NCBI RefSeq assembly: GCF_004310425.1
Contig: NZ_SIUB01000011.1
Span: forward strand, 23,476-87,475
Length of the DNA: 64,000 nucleotides
DNA from: Hansschlegelia quercus
Lineage (GTDB): Bacteria; Pseudomonadota; Alphaproteobacteria; Rhizobiales; Methylopilaceae
Reading direction: 5' to 3'
Of this stretch, positions 1 through 7,902 are shown one piece after another. Below the pieces are notes generated by a model. That model had not been told where the DNA came from. It saw nothing but the letters and a program-made list of their open reading frames with translations, and made no database searches. Each line of letters begins with the position of its first letter. The first letter of the stretch is position 1. A program made the translations under genes and the position numbers.

Positions 1-1
1 G

Positions 2-1234
2 GACCTGCGGGCGTTTCTCGCGATTCTCGCCTTCGGCTTCCTGCTTGCCCCGGTGAGCGCGCCCATCATCGCCATGATGCGACGCAACCTCCAGTTCGGA
101 TCGCTCGCCGTAGTGAACGGAAGCGCCACGATTGTTCAGGCGACCGCCCTGATCAGCCTCGCCTGGCTCGGCTTTGGCGCGATGTCCTTCGCCTGGGCGG
201 CGGTGACGAGCGCCGTGGCCATGGCCGTTACGGCCTTGGCCATGAGGCCGGACCTAATCTGGATTTTCCGGCCGAGCCTCGCGAATTGGCGGGAGGCGCT
301 TTCGTTCGGCGGCGTCGCCAGCCTCACCGGGCTCGTGAACCGCGCTTACGAGATGTTGCCGATCTTCGTGCTCGGGCGTTGGTTCCCCCTGGAGGCCGTC
401 GGGCTCTACAGCCGAGCCGTGATCGTCAGTCAGGCGCCGGAAAAGCTGCTGTTCGCTAGCCTCGCGGGAGTGGTCCTCCCGGTGCTTTCGCGTGAGGCGA
501 GGGGCGGGCGGCCCCTGGCGTCAGCCTATCTGAGCGGCCTCGGCTATATCACGGTCCTCCAGTGGCCTGCCTATATCCTCGTCGCGCTCCTCGCTCATCC
601 CCTCGTCCTTGTCCTGCTAGGGGAGCAATGGAGCGGCGCTGTCCCGATCGTTCAGATCATCGCGCTCGCCTCGCTTCTCTATTTTCCCGCGATGTTGACC
701 TACCCCACCCTTGTGGCGAGCGGAGCCGCCCGCGATGCGCTCACGTCCAGCCTGATCCACTTGCCGATCGGCGCGCTGATCGTGATGGCGGGCGCATGGT
801 GGTGGGGACCGACAGGGCTTGCGGCAAGCCAGTTCCTCGCGATGCCCTTGCTCGTGATCGTCGACCTCGTCTTTGTCCGCCGCCGCGCGCCCTTCCGTTG
901 GATCGAGATCGCATGGGCGGTGAGGAAGAGCGCTGTCGTCGCGCTTGCCTCGGCGGCGGCGCCGACGGCGATTGTCCTGATCGGCCCCGAAGGTCTCGAG
1001 CCCGGGTTTCTCGCGGCGACCGCGGCGGTCGCCGGCGCCGGCCTCGGCTGGTTCGGCGCGGTGATGGCGACCAATCACCCGATCTATAATCACATCAAGG
1101 CGATCGCAGGCGCGGTAGCGCGCCGCCTACCTGTTGAAATAACTGATTTTTCCGTGCTGCGACGTAATCGATCCGCACATCAGGCTTACGCCGCCAAAAG
1201 TTTCGTACGTCGGAAGGCGGAGCCGACATCATAG
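2..1234 (+). CDS. Wzx-type oligosaccharide flippase, C-terminal part (5' end outside window)
   Basis: The frame is open from base 2, so the gene begins before the window; the GTG at 53 is probably internal. About 410 residues are visible, made of repeated hydrophobic membrane segments separated by short Arg-rich loops. This is the pattern of the MATE/MVF-like polysaccharide flippase superfamily, which moves lipid-linked repeat units across the inner membrane. The tail (residues after about position 1130) is basic and cytoplasmic-looking. It is followed by a methyltransferase and a deacetylase gene and is the first of two flippases in the locus. The family call rests on hydrophobic pattern and context; the transported glycan cannot be inferred. 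Confidence 0.75.
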   Translation, partial: DLRAFLAILAFGFLLAPVSAPIIAMMRRNLQFGSLAVVNGSATIVQATALISLAWLGFGAMSFAWAAVTSAVAMAVTALAMRPDLIWIFRPSLANWREALSFGGVASLTGLVNRAYEMLPIFVLGRWFPLEAVGLYSRAVIVSQAPEKLLFASLAGVVLPVLSREARGGRPLASAYLSGLGYITVLQWPAYILVALLAHPLVLVLLGEQWSGAVPIVQIIALASLLYFPAMLTYPTLVASGAARDALTSSLIHLPIGALIVMAGAWWWGPTGLAASQFLAMPLLVIVDLVFVRRRAPFRWIEIAWAVRKSAVVALASAAAPTAIVLIGPEGLEPGFLAATAAVAGAGLGWFGAVMATNHPIYNHIKAIAGAVARRLPVEITDFSVLRRNRSAHQAYAAKSFVRRKAEPTS

Positions 1235-1307
1235 GAAGCAATACCGCCGTCCAACCCGTCTCGTAAACTGTTGATCCGCCGGCTGGCCGGTAGCATGGAG
1301 ACGCGTG

Positions 1308-2366
1308 ATGGCCGCTGTCCTCTCTTCCGCATCGATTGTAGGCAGACTCGCCGAGGCGCTCGTCGCTCCCCGCTTGTCGGATCAGGGGCGTCATCCTGAT
1401 CCGATCTACCTCCCTGAACCGAACGTACTTGAATGGGAGGGTCGGCACGGGATCGGTTGGCGCTCAGCGGAGATGGAGACCTTCCGCGCCTCCTTGAAGT
1501 TGGAGGGGGAGGACATACGGGACGGGATCCTCAACGATCTTTCCGCGTATCACGACCTTTCGCCGGAAACGTGCCGGGAAATCTGCATCGACTGGGAGCG
1601 GCGCAGCATCGAGGAGTGGAAGTCCGCGGATCGGAGCACCGCGCAGGGCATCATCGACTTCTATGACGTGGCGCACTCCTGGACCTTCGACCTGCTCTGG
1701 TACGCTTATTTGCAGTCCTTCGGTCACGGCCTGCCCGCATCGGCGATGGCGGCCGCGTTCGCCCGCGCCTGCGCGAGCGGCCGATCTCATCTCGACTTCG
1801 GCTCCGGGGTCGGCGTGACCTCCCAGCTTTTCGGCCGCCTCGGCTTCGAGTCGACCATGGCGGACATATCGCGGCCCATGCTGGATTTCGCCGTGTGGCG
1901 GAACAATCGGCGCGGCGAGGAGAAGAAGTCGATCAACCTTCGGAACCGCCAATTGCCGGCGGACGCCTACGACGTCATCACAGCCATCGATACGCTGGCT
2001 CACGTGCCGGATTTCGACGCGGCGGCCGCGAGGCTTCACCGGTCGCTTCGCCCCGGAGGATGGCTGATCGCGAACTTCGACGTGCGCTCCCAAAAGTCCG
2101 AAGGATCCGCGTGGCACCTCTACCAGCGCGCCACGGTCCTCGACTTCAAGGTGCAGCGGGCGGGCTTCGTCCGTGCGGACACGCTTGGGGGCGTCCTCCA
2201 CTGCTACCGCAAGGTCGACCCCGATAGCGCGGGGCGCCGCGCGCGAATGCTGTTGCAGGCCGCCTGGCTGCCCGTGCGAAGCCTGAAGGAGCTGACGGAC
2301 CGCGTGCGCTGGCCGACGCCGCGGCGGTTGAAGCGGCTGTGGCGCGCGGCGTCCGGTCGTCGATGA
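1308..2366 (+). CDS. class I SAM-dependent methyltransferase
   Basis: The protein has 352 residues. A Rossmann motif I (HLDFGSGVG, about residues 161-169) is followed by an acidic strand-2 motif (MADIS) and a motif like AIDTLAHVPDF near residue 225, all typical of class I SAM-dependent methyltransferases. The first 150 residues are a helical region with no recognised domain, and the tail is Arg/Lys-rich. I chose ATG 1308; a GTG lies three bases upstream at 1305. The stop overlaps the next start (ATGA), so the gene is co-transcribed with the deacetylase. A role in methylating a sugar or a polysaccharide terminus is inferred from location only. Confidence 0.75.
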   Translation: MAAVLSSASIVGRLAEALVAPRLSDQGRHPDPIYLPEPNVLEWEGRHGIGWRSAEMETFRASLKLEGEDIRDGILNDLSAYHDLSPETCREICIDWERRSIEEWKSADRSTAQGIIDFYDVAHSWTFDLLWYAYLQSFGHGLPASAMAAAFARACASGRSHLDFGSGVGVTSQLFGRLGFESTMADISRPMLDFAVWRNNRRGEEKKSINLRNRQLPADAYDVITAIDTLAHVPDFDAAAARLHRSLRPGGWLIANFDVRSQKSEGSAWHLYQRATVLDFKVQRAGFVRADTLGGVLHCYRKVDPDSAGRRARMLLQAAWLPVRSLKELTDRVRWPTPRRLKRLWRAASGRR

Positions 2367-3163
2367 AGAAGGCGCTCAAAGTCGCGCTCCGCGGTCATCT
2401 CGGACGCAGCAAGGCCGCCGCAGTTCGCCTGCTCGCGGAACGTCATGCGCTGGCGCTGATCGCACCCCGCTCGAGCCGGCCGACGGGCCGCATCCTTTGC
2501 CACCACAGCATCGGTCAACCCTGTTTCGGGGTGAACGACGTATCGCCCCGGCGCTTCGCCCGGCAGATCGAATCCGCGCTCGCTGCCGGATACCGCTTCG
2601 TGCCCGCGCCGCAGATCGCCGCGGGCCTCGCCGGCCCGAAGGACCTCGCGCTGACGTTCGACGACGGCGCCCGCAGCCTGCTGACTGAGGTGGCGCCGAT
2701 CCTGAGCGCTTTCGGCGGCCTTCCGTTCATGGTGTTCGTGGTGACAGGCTGGGCCGACGAGGCGCAGGCGGGACGGCGGCGGAACATCGCCTCGTGGACC
2801 GACGTCGAGGCTCTGGTGGCGCTGGGGGCCATGATCGGCAGCCACTCCGTAAGCCATCCGAATTTCGCGCGCCTGAACGACGCCGCGGTTGTGGAAGAGC
2901 TTGAGCAGTCACGTGAGACGCTGAGGAGGAGGATCGGCGAGTCGCCGGCGGACTTCGCGATTCCGTTCGGCCTGAACAGCACGTGGACGCCTTCGGCGAC
3001 CGCCGCGGCGCGTGCCGCCGGCTACACGCGGATATACGCGCAAGCCGAGAACCGTCGGCCGCCTGATACGATCGGCCGGTCCCTTGTCACCGGATATGAC
3101 GCCGATACCCTGTTCCGGGCGACGCTCGAAGGCGCGTTCGATCGCTGGGACGAGTGGTATTGA
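2363..3163 (+). CDS. polysaccharide deacetylase family protein (NodB/CE4 fold)
   Basis: The protein has 266 residues. The CE4 signature TFDDG is at residues 98-102, giving the catalytic and metal-binding aspartates. The metal-binding SHSVSHP motif is at about residues 160-166 with two histidines. CE4 enzymes remove N- or O-acetyl groups from polysaccharides such as chitin oligomers, poly-GlcNAc and peptidoglycan. No clear signal peptide is seen; the N-terminus is basic, so it may act in the cytoplasm on lipid-linked intermediates. ATG 2363 overlaps the methyltransferase stop by 4 bases. An in-frame upstream start at 2339 is less likely because the overlap would be larger. Confidence 0.85.
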   Translation: MKKALKVALRGHLGRSKAAAVRLLAERHALALIAPRSSRPTGRILCHHSIGQPCFGVNDVSPRRFARQIESALAAGYRFVPAPQIAAGLAGPKDLALTFDDGARSLLTEVAPILSAFGGLPFMVFVVTGWADEAQAGRRRNIASWTDVEALVALGAMIGSHSVSHPNFARLNDAAVVEELEQSRETLRRRIGESPADFAIPFGLNSTWTPSATAAARAAGYTRIYAQAENRRPPDTIGRSLVTGYDADTLFRATLEGAFDRWDEWY

Positions 3164-3252
3164 GCCGGGCGATCCATGCGCCCGACCCAGCGCCGGCGCC
3201 TCTGCGCGTGGGCCCCGCAAACCGGCTCCCGTAAGCAGATGGCGACGTTCGG

Positions 3253-3274
3253 TCTCCCGGCTGTAGCCGGGAGA
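3253..3274 (+). terminator. perfect stem-loop in the gap after the deacetylase gene
   Basis: A 9-bp perfect stem (TCTCCCGGC / GCCGGGAGA) closes a TGTA tetraloop about 90 bases after the deacetylase stop, inside the 271-base gap before the second flippase gene. There is no T-tract on either side, so a classical intrinsic terminator is not certain; it could be an mRNA 3'-end or processing structure. Nothing else was recognised in this gap. Confidence 0.4.
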
Positions 3275-3434
3275 GGTACGGCGCACGCGAAGACACCCGA
3301 AAGAGCGCGTTGACCCGCGCCTGGCCGATCCCGCTAGATCGAAGCCAAACGCAGGTAATGGACATGATGCGGGCTCGATCGACGACGCCGGCCAGGTTCG
3401 GTCGTCTGAGCCGTCCGTCAGGAGCGCGCCGCCC

Positions 3435-5102
3435 ATGACCGGCGCGGAGCGGCTCTCGACGCCTCGTCGCATCACCGCAGCGGTGCTCGCGATATGGTTT
3501 TCGCGGATCGTCGCGATCGGCTGCGGGCTCGTCCTGATGCCGATCCTGTTCGGGCGGCTCGCCGAGCCGGAGCTTGGCGTTTGGCTGTTGCTGAACCAGA
3601 GCGCCTTGCTGATCCTGATGCTCGACTTCGGCCTGACCTCGACCCTGACGCGCCGCTTCGCGTTCCTGCAGGGGAGGGCGCGCGGAGAAGAGCCGGACGA
3701 CGACCGCGTCCGGGATTTCGGGCGGCTGGCCGGCACCGGCCGACGTCTTTTCCGCTTCATGGGGGCGGGCGTCGGCGGTTCCGCCTGGCTTGCGGGGCTC
3801 GCTTTCGTCGGCGGCCTGAGCCTGGAGCATGAACTCCTCGCCCAGGCGCGCATCGCCTGGACGATCCTGTGCGCCGGTCAGGCGGTGGCTCTATCGAACG
3901 GTCTCTGGACCGCAGCGATCGCCGGCCTCGGCTATGTCGGGCCGGTCGCCCTGATCTCGGCCGGGTTCACCAGCCTCACCATCATGGCGCAATGCGGCGT
4001 GGCGCTTGGCGGCGGCGGCGTCGTGAGTCTCGCGGCAGTGGCTGGGGGCGGCAACCTTGCGGTGCGCTTCGTCATCGTGGCTTACCTCCGGCGCAGGGAG
4101 GCGGCGTTGTCGGGCGCGCCCCGGGTGTGGGACGCTGGCGAGGCCGCGGGCCTGATGAAGCCCGCCTTCAAGTACTTTCTGACCGAGATCGGCGCGGTGA
4201 TGCTGCTGCGCACCGACCAGTATTTCATCGCCGCCTATCTCGACCCGAGGAGCATCCCCAACTACGTCGCCGCTTACACACTGGCCTTCAACGCGGCCCT
4301 GATCTCGATCGCGGTCGGGGAGCCCGGCGCGGTCTACGTCACCCAGCTATGGCGGAGCGCGGCGCAGAACGGCGTCCGCGGCATCGTGCTGCGCAGCATG
4401 CGTGTCGGCATGGGTCTGATGGCGTTGGGAGTGGCGCTTCTGCTGTTCGCCGGCCCGGCGATCATGACGGTCTGGATCGGCGAGGACCGCTTCGTCGGCT
4501 CGGCGGTGATGGCCATCTTCAGCGCCATGCTGCTGGTCCACACGCAGCAGAGCCTGCTGTTCGGCTTCTCGCGCGCGACCGAGAACGAGGTCTACGCGCT
4601 CTGGTATCTGCTCGCCGGGGCTTTGAACGTAGGCCTGAGCTTTGTCCTGACGCCGGCGCTCGGCCTGGTGGGCGTGGCGCTGTCGACCGTGCTTGCGCAA
4701 GTCGCGAGCACAGGGTGGCACATCCCGCTCTCGGCGTTGCGGCGGCTGGGAATTTCGCCGCGGGATTACGCCCGGTTCGTCGCGGCGCCGGTGGCGGCTT
4801 TGTTCGTCGGCGCGTGCTCCGCGATCTGGCTGGTGACCGATGGCCCGGCGGCGCCGACGAGCGCGTTTGGAAAGGTGGCGGCGGCGGCTGTCGCCGGCGG
4901 CGCGATGGGCGCCGTCGGCTTCTGGGGACTCGTGCTCGACGCGCCTCTTCGCCGGAGGGTCCTGGATAGCCTGCGGCCGGTGGGTCTGCACGGCGCCCCG
5001 GCCGCGCGGGCGATCGATTGGGGCCTCCCCCTACGCCGTTTGCGCGTGTTGGAGCCGTCCCGGCGGCGAGAAAGTGGGAGGGGCGATCGGCCGGAATCCT
5101 AG
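3435..5102 (+). CDS. Wzx-type flippase / lipopolysaccharide biosynthesis membrane protein
   Basis: The protein has 555 residues with 12 or more hydrophobic segments spread along its length, starting at about residue 16 (a LAIWFSRIVAIGCGL-like stretch). This is the layout of the polysaccharide transporter branch of the MATE/MOP superfamily. Such proteins flip undecaprenyl-pyrophosphate-linked repeat units to the periplasm. A charged insertion (about residues 78-98, RARGEEPDDDRVRDF) lies between early segments. ATG 3435 follows an AGGAG-like ribosome site about 10 bases upstream. A 128-base gap with a strong hairpin separates it from the initiating transferase gene. It is the second flippase of the locus, so the two may serve different glycans. 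Confidence 0.82.
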   Translation: MTGAERLSTPRRITAAVLAIWFSRIVAIGCGLVLMPILFGRLAEPELGVWLLLNQSALLILMLDFGLTSTLTRRFAFLQGRARGEEPDDDRVRDFGRLAGTGRRLFRFMGAGVGGSAWLAGLAFVGGLSLEHELLAQARIAWTILCAGQAVALSNGLWTAAIAGLGYVGPVALISAGFTSLTIMAQCGVALGGGGVVSLAAVAGGGNLAVRFVIVAYLRRREAALSGAPRVWDAGEAAGLMKPAFKYFLTEIGAVMLLRTDQYFIAAYLDPRSIPNYVAAYTLAFNAALISIAVGEPGAVYVTQLWRSAAQNGVRGIVLRSMRVGMGLMALGVALLLFAGPAIMTVWIGEDRFVGSAVMAIFSAMLLVHTQQSLLFGFSRATENEVYALWYLLAGALNVGLSFVLTPALGLVGVALSTVLAQVASTGWHIPLSALRRLGISPRDYARFVAAPVAALFVGACSAIWLVTDGPAAPTSAFGKVAAAAVAGGAMGAVGFWGLVLDAPLRRRVLDSLRPVGLHGAPAARAIDWGLPLRRLRVLEPSRRRESGRGDRPES

Positions 5103-5164
5103 CTCCCGCCATGCGGCGCTCGCCTCCTAGGATCGCCTTCCATGTCTCGCCGGTCATCAGATGG

Positions 5165-5187
5165 ACGGCTCCATTCGATGGAGCCGT
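5165..5187 (+). terminator. perfect 10-bp stem-loop between flippase and wecA-like gene
   Basis: ACGGCTCCAT pairs perfectly with ATGGAGCCGT around a TCG loop, about 62 bases after the flippase stop and 44 bases before the wecA-like start. It is a very stable hairpin without a following T-run. It could be a terminator, an attenuating leader structure of the next operon, or a DNA palindrome bound by a regulator. Confidence 0.45.
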
Positions 5188-5230
5188 TCGTTCGAGAGCG
5201 CCGACGATCCAGGACCGGGGGCGCGCGACC

Positions 5231-6370
5231 ATGTCCTACACACCGCAGCTGATAAACGCGTTCCTCCTGACCGTCGTGCTCGTGACGGTGCTCCGCAGCG
5301 TCGCCGCTCACTTCGGATTCCTTGATCGTCCCGACGCTCGCAAGCTTCACCATGGGGCTGTGCCGCTGGTGGGCGGGGTGGCGATGTTTGTCGCCTTTCT
5401 AGTGGCGTCGATCTCGCTCGACCCATCACATCGCATGCCTCTGACGGCGGTGGCGGGGCTCGGCGTTCTCGTGGCGATGGGCGCCTGTGACGACCGCTTC
5501 GTCCTTCGCGCCGGGCTACGTCTCGCCGTGCAGATCCTCGCTGCGGCGCTGATGGTGTGGCCGATCGCCCTGTCGGTCGACTGGATCGGCGGCCTGCCGC
5601 TCGGTGGCGCGGCGTTCCCGCTGGCCGTGCTCTTCGTGGTGGGATTGGCGAACGCCTTCAACATGATGGACGGCCTCGACGGCCTCGCCGGCGGCGTCGC
5701 GGCCTGCGCGCTGTTCTGGCTCGCGCTGACCGCCATCGCCTTCGGACGCGAGGAGGCCATGGTGGCGGTGCTGCCGCTGTTCTTCGCGGTGCTCGGCTTT
5801 CTGGTCTTCAACATGCGCCATCGCTGGCGCAGCGCCGCATCAGTGTTCATGGGCGACGCCGGAAGCATGATGCTCGGCGCGGCGATCGCCTATCAGACGC
5901 TGTCGCTCGCGAGCGGCGACGAGCGCGTCGCCTCCGTCACGCCGCTGTTGTGGATCTGCGCGCTGCCGGCGGTCGAGACGCTGAGCCTGGTCGTGCGGCG
6001 TCTCCGCGCGGGGCGCAGCCCGATGGCGGGCGACCGAGGTCATCTTCATCATCTGCTCGTCGACGCGGGGATTTCGCCGGCGCGCGCCGCCGCCTGGCTG
6101 ATCATCGTGTCCGCGGCGTTGGGCTCCGTCGGCTACGCCGCGGCCAGCCTCGGCGCGCCTGACTTCACAATCATCATCGGGCTACTCCTTGTTGCCGGCG
6201 CCCACTCCGTCGCCGTCGCGAAGCTCCCCCGCCTGCTCGCCTCTCGGGCAGCCGCCGCTTCCCCGCCGCGCCCGCTCCAGCAGCCTTTAGCGGTGGCGAC
6301 TGCGGAAAGCCTTATGGCCAGTCTTCCGTCTTCCCACGCAAGCCTTCAAAGATCGGACGATCGACCATGA
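5231..6370 (+). CDS. undecaprenyl-phosphate sugar-1-phosphate transferase (WecA/WbpL/MraY family)
   Basis: The protein has 379 residues and about 10-11 membrane segments. It carries the family signatures: D87-D88 in a cytoplasmic loop, NAFNMMDGLDGL at residues 141-152, the FMGDAGS motif near residue 208, and the HLHH motif at 271-274. These enzymes transfer a HexNAc-1-phosphate from a UDP-sugar to undecaprenyl phosphate, the first membrane step of Wzx/Wzy-type glycan synthesis. I start at ATG 5231, where homology-like sequence begins; the frame is open further upstream to 5018 but runs through the preceding gene and the hairpin. The stop overlaps the next start (ATGA). The sugar specificity is unknown. 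Confidence 0.88.
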   Translation: MSYTPQLINAFLLTVVLVTVLRSVAAHFGFLDRPDARKLHHGAVPLVGGVAMFVAFLVASISLDPSHRMPLTAVAGLGVLVAMGACDDRFVLRAGLRLAVQILAAALMVWPIALSVDWIGGLPLGGAAFPLAVLFVVGLANAFNMMDGLDGLAGGVAACALFWLALTAIAFGREEAMVAVLPLFFAVLGFLVFNMRHRWRSAASVFMGDAGSMMLGAAIAYQTLSLASGDERVASVTPLLWICALPAVETLSLVVRRLRAGRSPMAGDRGHLHHLLVDAGISPARAAAWLIIVSAALGSVGYAAASLGAPDFTIIIGLLLVAGAHSVAVAKLPRLLASRAAAASPPRPLQQPLAVATAESLMASLPSSHASLQRSDDRP

Positions 6371-7275
6371 TCCCCGTATCCGTCGTGATACCGACCCGCA
6401 ACGAAGCCGCCAACCTCGGCTACTGCCTCGAGGCGTTACGAAGATTCGATCAGGTCATCGTTGTCGACAGCGGGAGCATTGACGCGACCGAGACGATCGC
6501 CAGGCAACATAATGCGGAGATCATCCCCTTCGCCTGGAACCGGCAATATCCGAAGAAAAAGGAGTGGTCCCTTCTTCACCCCGCGGTGCGGCACAACTGG
6601 GTCCTGATGTTGGACGCCGACGAGATCGTCTCGGACAAGCTGGTTGAGGAAATCGCTTCTACGATCGCCAGAGGTCCGCGGTTTGCGGCGTACTTCATCC
6701 TAGGACGCTTCGTGTTTCTGGGCGAGCCGCTCCGGTTCGGCCATTGCAACTGCAAGATCATGCTGGTCGACCGGCGCCGTACGCGGTTTCCGAGGCCTGA
6801 CGATCTGGACATACCAGGCGGGTGGGAGGTCGAAGGACATTACCAGCCAATAATTGACGGCCCGATAGGTCGCATGCGCGCCTCGCTGCTGCACTGGGAC
6901 CGCAAGCCTGCCGCCGCCTATTTCGGTCGGCACGACCTCTATGCGGACTGGGAGGCGCGGCTCGCCAAGCGTGGGACGCTGACGAAGCTGGCCTCCACGG
7001 AGAGCCTCGCCCGCCGCCTCATGAAGACCGCCTTCCGCAAGACGCCGGCGCGCTGGCTCGTCGCCTTCCTGCATTCCTACGTCCTGAAGCTCGGCTTCCT
7101 CGACGGCGCAGCGGGCTTCCACTTCGCCATGGCCCGGGCGTTCTACTACTGGCAGATCGCGTTGCGCGGCCGGACGCTGGCCGCCGATGCGCGCATGGCT
7201 GAAGAGGCGAAAGGCGAATCCGCGGTCGCCGTGCGCGGAACCGCCGCCTCGCCCGCCGCCGTGGGCCGCTCTTGA
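6367..7275 (+). CDS. family 2 glycosyltransferase
   Basis: The protein has 302 residues. The N-terminus (SVVIPTRNEAANL) is the classic GT2 nucleotide-binding strand, VVDSGSIDAT follows, and the metal-binding DAD motif is at residues 83-85. The short GT2 subgroup resembling LPS core beta-1,4-glucosyltransferases (WaaE/KdtX-like) fits the N-terminal half, and the C-terminal half contains conserved aromatic and basic residues. There is no membrane anchor, so it probably works at the inner leaflet adding a sugar to the lipid-linked unit. The gene is translationally coupled to the initiating transferase (4-base overlap). The tail after about residue 275 is low-complexity and Ala-rich. Confidence 0.85.
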   Translation: MIPVSVVIPTRNEAANLGYCLEALRRFDQVIVVDSGSIDATETIARQHNAEIIPFAWNRQYPKKKEWSLLHPAVRHNWVLMLDADEIVSDKLVEEIASTIARGPRFAAYFILGRFVFLGEPLRFGHCNCKIMLVDRRRTRFPRPDDLDIPGGWEVEGHYQPIIDGPIGRMRASLLHWDRKPAAAYFGRHDLYADWEARLAKRGTLTKLASTESLARRLMKTAFRKTPARWLVAFLHSYVLKLGFLDGAAGFHFAMARAFYYWQIALRGRTLAADARMAEEAKGESAVAVRGTAASPAAVGRS

Positions 7276-7284
7276 GGGTCGGCA

Positions 7285-7902
7285 ATGAACATTGCGGGCG
7301 TATCTCGTAGGCTGGGACGCAGTGTCCTCATCATCGCGTGCAGCGCCGCAGTCACAGCAGCGCTGGCGTTGACGCTCGCCGGTTATGTGCTGCCCGTCTC
7401 GCGGAGCGCAGGCCGCGCCAACGCGATCGTCGCGCTAGGCGGGTTCGGCGTTCCTAGAGCGGAACTCGCGGCCCAGCTGTTTCTCGATGGCGTCGCGCCG
7501 CTGGTCGTGGTCACCGGAGCGGGCGATTGCGACGCGATGCGCGATATCCTGCTAGCGCGCGGGGTGCCGGCCAAGGCGATCCTGACAGAATGCGCCTCAC
7601 GCTCGACGCAGGAGAACGCAGCCTTCGCTTCAGGCCTGCTCCGCCGCGCCCATGTTCGTTCTGCGGTTCTGGTGACGCACTGGTTTCACGCCCGCCGCGC
7701 TCTGGCGGCCTTCCGTGCCGCTCTTCCTGAGATGCAATTCACCGCCGAGGCGGTCCGCCCGTCCGAGCCGAGTTGGCGCGTAGGTTGGGTCAGCACGCCC
7801 GGCGCGACTCTCGCGGAGTTCACGAAGATTCTCTGGTACGCGCTTCGCTACGGGATCGTCGCCGGGCCGCAACCCGAACAATTTGCGGCGGTCGCGCAAT
7901 GA
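7285..7902 (+). CDS. YdcF/ElyC/SanA-like (DUF218) protein
   Basis: The protein has 205 residues. An N-terminal membrane segment (about residues 13-36) is followed by a DUF218 domain: AIVALGGF, VTGAGD, the signature CASRSTQENA, and VTHWFHARRA. Members act at the envelope, some in undecaprenyl-phosphate or peptidoglycan precursor homeostasis, but the reaction is not established for most. It lies between the glycosyltransferase and the probable polymerase. A GAGGG ribosome site precedes ATG 7285. The gene ends with an ATGA overlap into the next. Its position suggests a role in lipid-carrier handling, which is an inference. Confidence 0.8.
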   Translation: MNIAGVSRRLGRSVLIIACSAAVTAALALTLAGYVLPVSRSAGRANAIVALGGFGVPRAELAAQLFLDGVAPLVVVTGAGDCDAMRDILLARGVPAKAILTECASRSTQENAAFASGLLRRAHVRSAVLVTHWFHARRALAAFRAALPEMQFTAEAVRPSEPSWRVGWVSTPGATLAEFTKILWYALRYGIVAGPQPEQFAAVAQ

